Positions 1-6,778 of a stretch of 12,414 nt of DNA are shown here, piece after piece. The notes beneath the pieces are model-generated. The model searched no databases and had not been told where the DNA came from. It saw only the letters and a list, made by a program, of their open reading frames with translations. The stretch comes from Candidatus Collierbacteria bacterium (lineage in GTDB: Bacteria; Patescibacteriota; Microgenomatia; UBA1400; MFAQ01): assembly GCA_903873735.1 (NCBI GenBank), contig CAIQPO010000035.1, positions 1-12,414 on the forward strand. Reading direction: 5' to 3'. A program made the translations under genes and the position numbers. Position 1 is the first letter of the stretch, and every line of letters starts with the position of its first letter.

Positions 1-1
1 G

Positions 2-499
2 AATCTCTCCACTACTGAAGCCAAGCTCCAAGAAAAGATTGTTCAGCAATCCCTCTTCGGAACCACTGGCGTCATTACAGAAATCACCTCAACCCACATC
101 ACTCTTAAATCATCTACAGACATCTTCCAGATAAAAACCACAGACAAAACAGTATTTGCAAAAAATAATCAAAACATTAAGTTATCAAATCTAGCTATCT
201 CTGATAAGGTGATTTTAATCGGAATAACCACTAGCAAACCTACTATCATAGAGGCAAAGAGACTTGTAGTTATTAAAGATGAGGTAAAAGAATCACCGTC
301 AGTCTACTACGGAAAAATACTAAGCACTGACAGCAACAAAAAAATTATTTCACTAAACTACAACGGTAGCCGAAAAGATTTTGTCTTATCAAGACGTGCT
401 AATCTAAAAATCACTGACTTTACAATTGGCAAATCGGCGGTCATCATCACTAACTCCCAAGATGTCGGTCTAGTCATTTCCCTCGCTAAGGTATACTAA
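2..499 (+). CDS. C-terminal part of a hypothetical protein with two beta-rich repeats (5' end outside window)
   Basis: The reading frame is open from the left edge to a TAA at 497-499. The gene therefore starts before the window, and the GTG at 209 is only an internal codon. About 165 residues are visible. They hold two similar segments. Each begins with a short Gly-x-Ile strand (GVITEITS, then GKILSTDS), continues with alternating hydrophobic residues, and ends in a strand after a 'gDKVILIG' or 'GKSAVIIT' turn. This resembles the small beta-barrel (DUF5666-like) repeats common in secreted or anchored proteins of such bacteria, but the assignment is tentative. The N-terminus is missing, so a signal peptide cannot be judged. 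The TAA lies 4 nt before the next start codon, and the next gene's -10 box overlaps the end of this one. Function is unknown. Confidence 0.75.
   Translation, partial: NLSTTEAKLQEKIVQQSLFGTTGVITEITSTHITLKSSTDIFQIKTTDKTVFAKNNQNIKLSNLAISDKVILIGITTSKPTIIEAKRLVVIKDEVKESPSVYYGKILSTDSNKKIISLNYNGSRKDFVLSRRANLKITDFTIGKSAVIITNSQDVGLVISLAKVY
492..497 (+). promoter_or_regulatory. -10 box (TATACT) for the DMT transporter, leaderless configuration
   Basis: TATACT lies 6 nt before the ATG at 504, so transcription would begin at or very near the start codon. No SD is present. No good -35 was identified, so this is a one-element prediction. Confidence 0.5.
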
Positions 500-503
500 A
501 ATA

Positions 504-1385
504 ATGCCTGCCGCCCGATCCAAACGCACTGTTGCCTATTTTCTTTTGCTCATAAATGCTGCCCTCTGGGGATTCGCACCCCCCATCATCAAAAATTCTC
601 TTCAGCATACCTCTCCTGAAAACTTTCTTTTCATCAGATTCCTTCTTGCTAGCGCTTTGTATATTCCCATTTTTCTTCTAATAAGAAATAAAAACGGCTA
701 CAAATCATCTCAAATTCTTCCCTCAATCATTCTAGGGCTACTTGGTACGCCACTCACCCTCTTACCGTTGTTCTACGGACTAGAAAAAACCACTTCTATC
801 CAAGCCTCAGTCATTGAATCCTCAAGCCCGCTTATTACTATACTGGGGGGCATTCTCTTCTTACGTGAATCCATAACTCGCAGAGAATGGATCGGACTGT
901 TTCTGGCAGTCACTGGCACTGCCATTCTCACAATATCCCCCCTACTAACAGCTCTTGACACCTCATCAATATCACTAAGTGGAAACCTACTCATTCTCCT
1001 CTCCAACCTTTCGTGGGCTAGTTTTCTTCTTTTATCCAAAAAGCTAAACATACACCCACCCCTGGTTACTCTCTGCTCGTTTTTGGTAAGCATCCCCTTT
1101 TTCTTTATTCTTGCACTTCGCTCCAGCACTCTCTCTTTACCTCCACAAGCCTCACTGCCCGGAATTCTCTATATGACAGTAGGAGGCTCTATCGTGGCAT
1201 TCTGGGCATATCAGGAAGGTCAAAAAAGGCTTGAGGCGTCAGAGGCTGCCATCTTTTCATACCTTAAGCCCATCTTTACCCTACCCCTCTCATTTCTCTG
1301 GCTAAAAGAGCCTGTTACACCCCTGCTCATTCTTAGCGGATTGCTCATTGCCGTTGGAGTTTACCAGAGTGAAAAAAGGAGTTAA
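504..1385 (+). CDS. EamA/DMT-superfamily transporter
   Basis: A 293-residue, very hydrophobic protein with about ten predicted membrane helices arranged as two EamA repeats, the usual size and layout of the drug/metabolite transporter family. The first helix carries the typical 'NAALWGFAPPIIK' start. Repeat 1 ends in 'GGILFLRESITRREWIGLFLAVTGTAIL', and repeat 2 ends in the matching 'FLWLKEPVTPLLILSGLLIAVGVY'. This glutamate-containing loop followed by a Gly-rich helix is diagnostic of the family. It would act in the cytoplasmic membrane as a metabolite exporter or importer. Substrate cannot be told from sequence, because the family spans amino acids, nucleotide sugars and drugs. The ATG at 504 follows the previous stop by 4 nt and lies 6 nt after a -10-like TATACT. 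Confidence 0.9.
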   Translation: MPAARSKRTVAYFLLLINAALWGFAPPIIKNSLQHTSPENFLFIRFLLASALYIPIFLLIRNKNGYKSSQILPSIILGLLGTPLTLLPLFYGLEKTTSIQASVIESSSPLITILGGILFLRESITRREWIGLFLAVTGTAILTISPLLTALDTSSISLSGNLLILLSNLSWASFLLLSKKLNIHPPLVTLCSFLVSIPFFFILALRSSTLSLPPQASLPGILYMTVGGSIVAFWAYQEGQKRLEASEAAIFSYLKPIFTLPLSFLWLKEPVTPLLILSGLLIAVGVYQSEKRS

Positions 1386-1401
1386 ACACCAAAAATTCTC
1401 A

Positions 1402-1410
1402 TGATATAAT
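1402..1410 (+). promoter_or_regulatory. Extended -10 promoter (TGaTATAAT) of rpmE
   Basis: A perfect TATAAT with an upstream TGn extension. The hexamer ends 8 nt before the rpmE ATG at 1419, predicting transcription start at about 1417 and a leaderless mRNA. A weak TTAAAC lies 17 nt upstream. Confidence 0.7.
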
Positions 1411-1418
1411 CAATTGCT

Positions 1419-1733
1419 ATGAAATCGAATTTACACCCAACCTATCACCAAACTACTATCACCTGCGCCTGTGGCAACTCTTTTACCGTAGGCGGAGTTA
1501 CTAAAGACCTTAGAGTAGATGTCTGTGCCAAGTGCCACCCCTTCTTCACAGGCACTCAAAAATTCCTAGACACTCTCGGAAGAGTCGATAAGTTTATCGC
1601 CAAACGCCAAGCTGCTGCTGGCTTTGTTAAGAAAAATAAATCTCAAGACAAGGAAGCCGCCCCAGCCAAATCTCTCAAAGAGATGCTTACCGTCAAAAAA
1701 GTCGAGGCAGAAAAGATCGAAGAATCAAAATAG
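1419..1733 (+). CDS. rpmE: 50S ribosomal protein bL31
   Basis: A 104-residue protein whose first 65 residues match the zinc-binding (C+) form of bL31. Cysteines 16 and 18 form a C-x-C and cysteines 36 and 39 a C-x-x-C, at almost the same places as in E. coli L31. The 'CHPFFTGTQKFLDTLGRVDKF' segment is a family hallmark. The protein sits at the central protuberance of the large subunit. It is longer than the usual 65-80 residues: a Lys/Glu/Ala-rich tail of roughly 35 residues follows the core and is likely disordered. It precedes prfA, a pairing seen in many bacteria. The start is fixed by the core alignment. No SD is present and the promoter sits directly against the ATG. Confidence 0.95.
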   Translation: MKSNLHPTYHQTTITCACGNSFTVGGVTKDLRVDVCAKCHPFFTGTQKFLDTLGRVDKFIAKRQAAAGFVKKNKSQDKEAAPAKSLKEMLTVKKVEAEKIEESK

Positions 1734-1754
1734 CTTTTTGCCACCATTATCAAC

Positions 1755-1760
1755 TAAACT
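1755..1760 (+). promoter_or_regulatory. Possible -10 box (TAAACT) for prfA
   Basis: TAAACT matches 4 of 6 consensus bases and lies 6 nt before the prfA ATG at 1767, in the same geometry as the other leaderless candidates. It is weak alone, and prfA could instead be read through from rpmE, which ends 33 nt upstream. Confidence 0.35.
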
Positions 1761-1766
1761 AAGATA

Positions 1767-2699
1767 ATGGATAATCCATATATTCAGGCGGAAATCAATC
1801 GCATACAGCAAGAAATCTCTGACAACCAAAAGCTTCTCGGTGACCCAGAGCTTGGACTTCTTGCACAAGAAGAAGTTGCTCGCCTAAACCAACTCTTGGT
1901 ATCTCTTACCTCTTCCAACACCGTTCAAGAAGAATCATCATCAGAGTCTTCGGCCAACTTCAACTCATCCCCAGCTATCATAGAGGTTAGAGGTGCAGCA
2001 GGTGGAGATGAATCAAAAATATTTTCAGAAGATCTCTTGCGAATGTACACTCGCTTTGCCACAGAACATGGCTTTTCTGTTGAAACCATAGATGATGGTG
2101 TAATTAGAGTTAGCAAACCTGACAAGAATCTTTGGAATCATGGTGCATACGAAACTTTTCAATACGAATCTGGTGTCCATAGAGTTCAAAGAGTCCCAGA
2201 AACTGAAAGTCAAGGACGAGTACACACTTCCACATCTACTGTCGCAGTTCTACCAGAAATAAAATCCAACCAAATAGAGGTCAGAGACTCTGATCTAGAT
2301 TGGCAGTTCACTCGAGCAGGTGGTCCAGGAGGCCAAAATGTAAACAAAGTAAATACAGCAGTAAGGCTCACCCACAAACCCACAGGGATAGTAGTTTTCG
2401 TCCGTGAAGAAAGATATCAGTCAAGAAACAAAGAAATCGCCCTAAACCTTTTAAGATCCAAACTCTGGCAGTCTGAGGAAGAAAAAAGACTGGCTTCTCT
2501 GTCAGACAAAAGATCCCAAGCCGTTGGTCACGGTATGAGAGCTGAAAAAATTAAAACCTACAATTTTCCCCAAAATAGACTTACTGACCATCGTCTTGAA
2601 AAATCTTGGTACGCACTAAAAGAAATCATTGAAGGTGATCTATCAGATGTCTTTTCCTACACCATAAATGCATTCAACGAACTAGAGTCCCAAAATTAA
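1767..2699 (+). CDS. prfA: Peptide chain release factor 1, short N-terminal domain
   Basis: Class I release factor that recognises UAA and UAG and triggers peptide release. The tripeptide anticodon motif is of the PxT type (PET, residues 144-146, within 'HRVQRVPETESQGRVHTS'), which marks RF1, whereas RF2 has SPF. The catalytic GGQ is at 188-190 in 'GGPGGQNVN'. At 310 residues it is about 50 shorter than E. coli RF1. GGQ sits about 45 residues earlier, so the loss lies in the N-terminal coiled-coil domain, which is linked to the core through a Ser/Glu-rich stretch at about 54-68. The C-terminal part ('RAEKIKTYNFPQNRLTDHRL') is standard. The ATG at 1767 gives an amphipathic helix at once. No SD is visible. 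Every stop codon seen in the window is one RF1 can read. Confidence 0.95.
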   Translation: MDNPYIQAEINRIQQEISDNQKLLGDPELGLLAQEEVARLNQLLVSLTSSNTVQEESSSESSANFNSSPAIIEVRGAAGGDESKIFSEDLLRMYTRFATEHGFSVETIDDGVIRVSKPDKNLWNHGAYETFQYESGVHRVQRVPETESQGRVHTSTSTVAVLPEIKSNQIEVRDSDLDWQFTRAGGPGGQNVNKVNTAVRLTHKPTGIVVFVREERYQSRNKEIALNLLRSKLWQSEEEKRLASLSDKRSQAVGHGMRAEKIKTYNFPQNRLTDHRLEKSWYALKEIIEGDLSDVFSYTINAFNELESQN

Positions 2700-2708
2700 G
2701 CCTAGTTC

Positions 2709-2735
2709 TTGACAAAAGGAGTAGGTTAAGATAAT
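2709..2735 (+). promoter_or_regulatory. Candidate promoter of the small membrane protein gene
   Basis: A perfect -35 TTGACA (2709-2714) and GATAAT (2730-2735) are separated by 15 nt, which is short of the ideal 17. Predicted start is near 2742, leaving a leader of about 30 nt that contains the SD. Confidence 0.5.
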
Positions 2736-2773
2736 CTACCTCGTCATATCCATACCCTATCTGGAGGTACTTT

Positions 2774-3010
2774 ATGAAAGATGAAGAACTGGCTCAAATG
2801 GCACTCGAACATGCAGCAGTTTCCAAGGAACATCACACCCCCGCTGGCTTCACCCTCAAGAACTTTTTGACCTTCGTGGGCATTACCGTTCTCATCATGA
2901 TCGTCGGCCAGTTTACCCCGGGCATCCCTGATGAAGACATCATGAACATTATCATCAGCCTGGCGTATGTCTACTTCTTTGGCGTCCGGCCCCAAAACAA
3001 AAACAAGTAA
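2774..3010 (+). CDS. Small two-helix membrane protein, unknown function
   Basis: A 78-residue protein not recognised as any named family. It begins with a charged, soluble N-terminus with several histidines (residues 1-28). Two hydrophobic segments follow: about 29-46 ('FLTFVGITVLIMIVGQF') and about 56-70 ('IMNIIISLAYVYFFG'). The tail is short and basic, so both ends probably face the cytoplasm. A textbook SD, GGAGGT at 2763-2768, lies 5 nt before the ATG and fixes the start. A candidate promoter precedes it and a strong terminator follows at 3020-3048, making a single-gene transcription unit. Its codons are visibly richer in C and G at third positions than those of prfA next door, as in the AAA+/VWA pair further along. 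Being real is well supported; a role is not. Confidence 0.85.
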   Translation: MKDEELAQMALEHAAVSKEHHTPAGFTLKNFLTFVGITVLIMIVGQFTPGIPDEDIMNIIISLAYVYFFGVRPQNKNK

Positions 3011-3019
3011 CAGACCTTC

Positions 3020-3048
3020 AAAAACCCCTCCTTCCGGAGGGGCTTTTT
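3020..3048. terminator. Bidirectional rho-independent terminator
   Basis: A 7-bp stem CCCCTCC/GGAGGGG (3025-3031 and 3036-3042) encloses a 4-nt loop. It is flanked by five A (3020-3024) on one side and five T (3044-3048) on the other, so it works for the + strand gene ending at 3010 and for the - strand ctp gene ending at 3052. Confidence 0.9.
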
Positions 3049-3051
3049 ATA

Positions 3052-4245
3052 TTATTTAAATTCTCCCTTTAGTACTTCCAATGCCTTATCAACCTGATTA
3101 TCTTTTTGGGGATTCTTCTCATCTTGCTTGTAGACAATCTCTACATCAGGTTTCAGACCCTCTCCGTGAATATTGTTACCTGATGGTAAAAGCCACTCAG
3201 CAATCGTTAAGTGAAGCCCAGCCCCACCTGACAACTCTTGAACCTCTTGAACTGTGCCCTTTCCAAAACTATTCTCACCTACAAGTTTGACTCCCAACCT
3301 CTCTCTCAAAGCACCAGATAGAATTTCAGATGCGGAAGCTGACCCTTTGTTTATCAGAACAACAAGAGGCATGCCCACCAATCTTCCTCTTCCTGTTGCC
3401 TCCATAACTTCAGTTCTTACCCTATCTCTTTGTTTCACGATCACTCCGTCTTCAATAAACTCACTTCCTAGTTCAACCGCTCTCTGTAAATAACCCCCAG
3501 GGTTATTCCTTAAATCAAGTATCACTCCCCTAGCTTTTTTACTTACAATTTCATCCACAATTTTTTCCCATTCAGGTAATGTTTTCTCCCCAAATTTATT
3601 CACACTCACCAAAGCTACCTTATTATTATCGAGCCAGGTAATTTCAGTTGATGGTACATTAATGATTTCTCTAACCAGGCTAACCTCTTTAGATTGCTTA
3701 TCACCCTCTCTAAACATAGTCAGTACCACGGTTGTACCTTTAGGTCCTCTAATAATATCCACAGCATCATCAATAGAAATGCCAGAAGTGTCTTTATTTA
3801 TCTTTTTGGCATCATCTCTAATCTTTAATATCAAGTCACCAGCCTTTACACCTGCTCTTTCTGCTGGAGTCCCTTTAAGAGGAGCCATTACCGCCAAAGT
3901 CTTGTCTACAAAACCAAGTTGAATACCTACTCCTCCAAATTCACCTTGCAAATCCTCTTTTGAACGAGAATTTTCTACCGGTGGGTAAAAGGCTGTATAC
4001 GGATCTCCTATGGCAGATGTCATCCCTTGTGTCGCCCCCATCATCATCTTCTTTGTGTCAATGAGTTCAGGCTTCAAATACCCTTCTCTTAAGCGTCCTA
4101 AAACCTCAGCCATCATAGTCGTATCAATATCACCCTTTGATACTGGATACTTAACGCTATTTTGACCAAATCTATAGCCACTTCCCGTACAAACAGCAGC
4201 GACGATTAAGACCAACAAAACACTCCTTATCTTAGATAAGTTCAT
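3052..4245 (-). CDS. ctpA: Carboxyl-terminal processing protease (peptidase S41)
   Basis: A membrane-anchored serine protease of the CtpA/Prc family acting outside the membrane on C-terminal ends of proteins. From the ATG at 4245 the protein has 397 residues. An N-terminal hydrophobic segment (about 6-21) serves as signal or anchor. A PDZ domain (about 100-190) contains 'GGVGIQLG' and 'TPAERAGVKAGDLILKI'. The S41 core has 'GVILDLRNNPGG', the serine motif 'GSASASEI' (about 301-308) and the lysine motif 'FGKGTVQE' (lysine about 329), giving the Ser-Lys dyad. The frame can be extended to a TTG at 4251, but ATG is preferred. It lies 32 nt after rpsR, without an SD, and is probably the last gene of the rpsF operon. 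In many bacteria rplI would be next to rpsR. Confidence 0.95.
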   Translation of the reverse strand: MNLSKIRSVLLVLIVAAVCTGSGYRFGQNSVKYPVSKGDIDTTMMAEVLGRLREGYLKPELIDTKKMMMGATQGMTSAIGDPYTAFYPPVENSRSKEDLQGEFGGVGIQLGFVDKTLAVMAPLKGTPAERAGVKAGDLILKIRDDAKKINKDTSGISIDDAVDIIRGPKGTTVVLTMFREGDKQSKEVSLVREIINVPSTEITWLDNNKVALVSVNKFGEKTLPEWEKIVDEIVSKKARGVILDLRNNPGGYLQRAVELGSEFIEDGVIVKQRDRVRTEVMEATGRGRLVGMPLVVLINKGSASASEILSGALRERLGVKLVGENSFGKGTVQEVQELSGGAGLHLTIAEWLLPSGNNIHGEGLKPDVEIVYKQDEKNPQKDNQVDKALEVLKGEFK

Positions 4246-4277
4246 GGGCAAGTAAAAATAATTAACAACAATCTATC

Positions 4278-4508
4278 TTACGCCTTGTCAGTGAAAGGTA
4301 AAAGAGCCAAAAATCTTGCTCTCTTGATAGATACCGAGAGTCTACCTTGATGCTTCTGGCAACAACCAGTGTTCCATCTAGGTAATATTCTGCGCTTAGC
4401 AGACACCCCTAATGTGAGTGACTCAGTATCTTTATAATTTGGTTCAACTTTTTTAACGCAGTATGGGCAAGGTTTTGTAACGCGCTTGATTTTTTTCTTT
4501 TTTATCAT
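4278..4508 (-). CDS. rpsR: 30S ribosomal protein bS18
   Basis: A 76-residue protein with the conserved S18 core 'GVSAKRRILPRWNTGCCQKHQGRLSVSIKRARFLALLPF', in which 'IKRARFLALLPF' is the family signature. It binds the 30S platform next to S6, encoded two genes upstream. It carries a CPYC pair (C14, C17) and a CCxxH group (C49, C50, H53), so this is the zinc-binding form. The N-terminus is Lys-rich. It follows ssb with a 17-nt gap and no SD, and precedes the protease gene. Confidence 0.95.
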   Translation of the reverse strand: MIKKKKIKRVTKPCPYCVKKVEPNYKDTESLTLGVSAKRRILPRWNTGCCQKHQGRLSVSIKRARFLALLPFTDKA

Positions 4509-4525
4509 TTTATTTCAATATTTTT

Positions 4526-5005
4526 TTAAAATGGAATCTCATCTGCTACATCTTTTGCAGATGATTTACTCTCCTGTGGAGTAAACACTTCATCACTAGG
4601 AGAAATACTTGAGGTTGCTAAATCCTCTGGCATATATGATTCAGCTGACTCAGACGAACCGGCACCCTTAGGCACATCCAAAGCAATCATTTCTTCCATC
4701 ACTACTTCAGTCATCTGTCTATCTTGGCCTTCAGCTGTTTTCCATGATCTAGTTTGTAGCCTTCCTTCAATATAAATCTTTCTCCCTTTCTGCAATAACT
4801 GACTGCAAATTTCAGCCAATTTTCCCCAGGCAACTACACGATGGAATTCGGCACCTTCTTGCTTTTGACCACTGGAATCTGTCCACTCTCTATTAGTAGC
4901 TAATCCAAAAGTACATACCGAGGTTCCTTGAGGAGTGTACTTCAACTCTGGATCACGGGTCAGGTTTCCAATCAATAACACCTTATTAAGACTTCTCGTA
5001 CTCAT
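4526..5005 (-). CDS. ssb: Single-stranded DNA-binding protein
   Basis: A 159-residue SSB. Residues 1-110 form the OB fold: 'LNKVLLIGNLTRDPELKYTPQGTSVCTFGLATN' at the start, then 'FHRVVAWGKLAEICSQLLQKGRKIYIEGRL'. An acidic, Ser-rich linker follows, and the protein ends in DEIPF, a variant of the DDIPF tip through which SSB recruits replication and repair proteins. It binds single-stranded DNA as a tetramer during replication, repair and recombination. It sits between rpsF and rpsR, the classic bacterial arrangement, with 9 nt after the rpsF stop. The upstream sequence is A-rich with no proper SD. Confidence 0.96.
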   Translation of the reverse strand: MSTRSLNKVLLIGNLTRDPELKYTPQGTSVCTFGLATNREWTDSSGQKQEGAEFHRVVAWGKLAEICSQLLQKGRKIYIEGRLQTRSWKTAEGQDRQMTEVVMEEMIALDVPKGAGSSESAESYMPEDLATSSISPSDEVFTPQESKSSAKDVADEIPF

Positions 5006-5014
5006 ATCTTTTTC

Positions 5015-5320
5015 TTAAATTCTAATCAATAAAAATCTTAGCAGTTTATCATCCATCTGCAAATCCTTCTCTAAAAGTTTAGCAGCGTCTGATGCTCCCT
5101 CTAAATCTAACTTGAGGTAATATCCTCTATTTTGTTTTCTAATCTCATAGGCCATGGTTCTGGTTCCCCATTTATCAACGGCCACCACTTTCATGCCTCT
5201 TTTCTTACACTTATCATTAATTTGTCTCTCTGCTCCAATTTCATTTTCGGTAATTGGATAGATGACAACGAGCTCGTATTTTTGATCCAAGCCCATGGAC
5301 TTTGTTTCGGTTGTCTTCAT
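5015..5320 (-). CDS. rpsF: 30S ribosomal protein bS6
   Basis: First gene of the rpsF-ssb-rpsR-ctpA operon. The core 'KYELVVIYPI' begins near residue 14, and 'KWGTRTMAYEIRKQNRGYYLKLDLEG' is typical of S6, the partner of S18 on the 30S platform. The frame extends to a TTG at 5350, but that codon sits directly against the -10 box and cannot be in the transcript. The ATG at 5320 gives 101 residues, normal for S6. A weak SD-like AGAGG lies just before it. An ATG at 5296 is a possible later start. Confidence 0.93.
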   Translation of the reverse strand: MKTTETKSMGLDQKYELVVIYPITENEIGAERQINDKCKKRGMKVVAVDKWGTRTMAYEIRKQNRGYYLKLDLEGASDAAKLLEKDLQMDDKLLRFLLIRI

Positions 5321-5350
5321 ATGCCTCTTCGCAGTAATAATAACGTGCAA

Positions 5351-5359
5351 ATTTTACCA
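5351..5359 (-). promoter_or_regulatory. Extended -10 promoter (TGgTAAAAT) of the rpsF operon
   Basis: TGGTAAAAT on the minus strand lies about 30 nt before the rpsF ATG and directly after the terminator of the gene upstream. Predicted start is near 5344, giving a leader of about 24 nt. This decides against the TTG start of rpsF. Confidence 0.6.
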
Positions 5360-5360
5360 C

Positions 5361-5385
5361 AAAAAACCCCTCAATATAAGAGGGG
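5361..5385 (-). terminator. Rho-independent terminator of the small membrane protein gene
   Basis: On the minus strand a 6-bp stem CCCCTC/GAGGGG with a 7-nt A/T loop is followed by TTTTTT (5361-5366). It separates the gene ending at 5394 from the rpsF promoter. On the plus strand no U-run follows. Confidence 0.88.
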
Positions 5386-5393
5386 TGTATCAA

Positions 5394-5585
5394 TTACTTT
5401 GGAACAGTAAGCAATGTCAGCATACAGAAGGCACTTCCAGCCAGAAACAAGGCCACCATCAAAAAGAAGGCTCGCTTCTGGGTCAAAAAACCTCCAAGAT
5501 TGATCCCTTGTACTGGCAACACCATGGCAATTGACCCAATCCAACAAAGCAAAGATAAACACGATACAAGCCAAACAGTCTCCAT
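5394..5585 (-). CDS. Small two-helix membrane protein, possibly SecG-like
   Basis: A 63-residue hydrophobic protein. Helix 1 spans about 4-25. A loop 'PVQGINLGGFLTQKRA' follows, then helix 2 at about 39-60. Two helices joined by a Gln/Gly-containing loop recall SecG of the Sec translocase, and the size would fit the short SecG of these bacteria. Similarity is only topological and I would not name it. The gene is well supported as real: an extended -10 (TGaTAAAAT, 5618-5626), an SD AGGAG (5593-5597) 7 nt before the ATG, and a strong terminator after it. It lies between ychF and rpsF as a separate transcription unit. Overlapping frames here have no such signals. Confidence 0.75.
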   Translation of the reverse strand: METVWLVSCLSLLCWIGSIAMVLPVQGINLGGFLTQKRAFFLMVALFLAGSAFCMLTLLTVPK

Positions 5586-5617
5586 GAGAGTGCTCCTATT
5601 AATGAACTGTAACGCAT

Positions 5618-5626
5618 ATTTTATCA
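5618..5626 (-). promoter_or_regulatory. Extended -10 promoter of the small membrane protein gene
   Basis: TGATAAAAT on the minus strand. Predicted start is near 5611, giving a 26-nt leader with the SD AGGAG. The box overlaps the last codons of ychF or lies just before its stop. Confidence 0.55.
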
Positions 5627-5629
5627 GAT

Positions 5630-6673
5630 TTATCCGCCTATCATGAATTCCACCACATCACCATCCTTCATTTCGTACTCCCTTCCCTCCATTCTCACCT
5701 TCCCTTTTTCTGCTGCCCCCTTCCAACCACCCTCAGTCACGAAATCGTCAAAGCTGCATGCTTTTGCTTTTATAAACTTCTTTTCAAAATCTGTGTGTAT
5801 CACTCCAGCCGCCTGAGGCGCCTTAGTCCCCTTTTTAATGGTCCAAGCTTTTGTTTCCATTTCGCCAGTAGTTAAAAAACTTAAAAGTCCCAGCGTGTCA
5901 TAAGCTTTGGTAATCAAACGGTCCAGTCCAGATTTCTCCATTCCCAATTCAAGCAAATACGCCCTACCATCCTCCTCCGACAAAGCAGAAATTTCAGCCT
6001 CGATTTTTGCACTAATACACAAATCTTCGCCCTTTCCTTTCAATCTATCGTCTGACTCACTTACATTAAACACTTTAATTTCAGGCTTCATGGTAAGCAA
6101 AAACAGGTCTCTTGCCAACTCCCTATCTTCCTCAGTTTTTATCAGATCTCTTGCTGGCTTCCCAGAATTTAGCCAATCGGATAGTTTCTCCACCAACTCT
6201 TTCTTTTTTTCGCTACCCTTGGCTCTAATATCTTTACTTTCCTTTATTCTATTTACTGTCTCTAGATCCTTTAAGATGAGCTCAGTCTCTATCGTCTGAT
6301 AATCAGAATCAGGGTCTACGCTTCCTTCTTTTACGATTTCAGTATCCTTAAAATCACGTAATACTTGCAAAATCACGTCCACTTCTCTGATATGAGTTAA
6401 AAACTTATTTCCTAAACCAGCTCCACTAGCCGCCCCAGCCACTAATCCGGCAATGTCTACAAATTCCACCGTAGCCGGAACCACTCTCCCACTTTTCGAG
6501 ATATCAGACAATATCTTAAGCCTATCATCAGGCACCTCTACCACTCCAATATTTGGCTCAATTGTAGCAAAGGGATAATTTGCCACCAAAGCTTGCTGTC
6601 GTTTCAACAAAGCATTAAAAAGTGTGGATTTACCCACATTTGGTAAGCCTACAATTCCTATTTTTAAAGACAT
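5630..6673 (-). CDS. ychF: YchF/Ola1-type nucleotide-binding protein (translation-associated ATPase)
   Basis: A 347-residue P-loop protein of the Obg-related YchF family, which binds ribosomes and hydrolyses ATP rather than GTP. The G1 motif 'GLPNVGKST' is at 9-17, 'NYPFATIEPN' at 32-41 and DIAG (G3) at 73-76. The G4 position reads NVSE (203-206), the NxxE variant that explains the ATP preference, instead of NKxD. A helical insert follows G3, and a C-terminal TGS domain ends in 'GDVVEFMIGG'. Length is near the usual 360. One local difference is 'GAASGAGLGN' where most members have GASKGEGLGN. The ATG at 6673 lies 7 nt after a -10 box, with no SD. The gene diverges from the AAA+ gene. Confidence 0.96.
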   Translation of the reverse strand: MSLKIGIVGLPNVGKSTLFNALLKRQQALVANYPFATIEPNIGVVEVPDDRLKILSDISKSGRVVPATVEFVDIAGLVAGAASGAGLGNKFLTHIREVDVILQVLRDFKDTEIVKEGSVDPDSDYQTIETELILKDLETVNRIKESKDIRAKGSEKKKELVEKLSDWLNSGKPARDLIKTEEDRELARDLFLLTMKPEIKVFNVSESDDRLKGKGEDLCISAKIEAEISALSEEDGRAYLLELGMEKSGLDRLITKAYDTLGLLSFLTTGEMETKAWTIKKGTKAPQAAGVIHTDFEKKFIKAKACSFDDFVTEGGWKGAAEKGKVRMEGREYEMKDGDVVEFMIGG

Positions 6674-6680
6674 AACTGAT

Positions 6681-6686
6681 ATTTTA
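6681..6686 (-). promoter_or_regulatory. -10 box (TAAAAT) for ychF, leaderless configuration
   Basis: TAAAAT on the minus strand lies 7 nt before the ychF ATG. No SD separates them, so the mRNA would begin at the start codon. Confidence 0.55.
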
Positions 6687-6725
6687 CTTTATCTTCAAAC
6701 AAAGATGGCATTTTAAGCACAAATA

Positions 6726-6734
6726 TGGTATACT
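6726..6734 (+). promoter_or_regulatory. Extended -10 promoter (TGgTATACT) of the AAA+/VWA operon
   Basis: TGGTATACT gives a predicted start near 6741 and a 38-nt leader carrying the SD AAGGAG (6767-6772), 6 nt before the ATG at 6779. A partial -35 (ATGGCA, 6705-6710) lies 18 nt upstream. Confidence 0.65.
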
Positions 6735-6778
6735 ATAGGGCCACATAAACTTCTGCACATTGATATAAGGAGATCCCT

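Noticed and set aside
209..499. GTG at 209 as a start of the first gene
   Set aside because: The frame is open upstream to the window edge with the same repeat pattern, so this codon is internal.
773..1129. Minus-strand frame of 118 residues inside the DMT transporter
   Set aside because: It is antisense to a clear multi-helix transporter. The frame is Arg/Ser-rich, as expected of a shadow.
5321..5350. TTG start at 5350 for rpsF
   Set aside because: It touches the -10 box, so it would lie upstream of the transcript. The ATG at 5320 gives a normal S6.
5371..5574. Alternative minus-strand frame of 67 residues overlapping the small membrane protein
   Set aside because: It runs through the terminator hairpin and its start has no SD. 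The frame beginning at 5585 has the SD, promoter and a stop just before the terminator.
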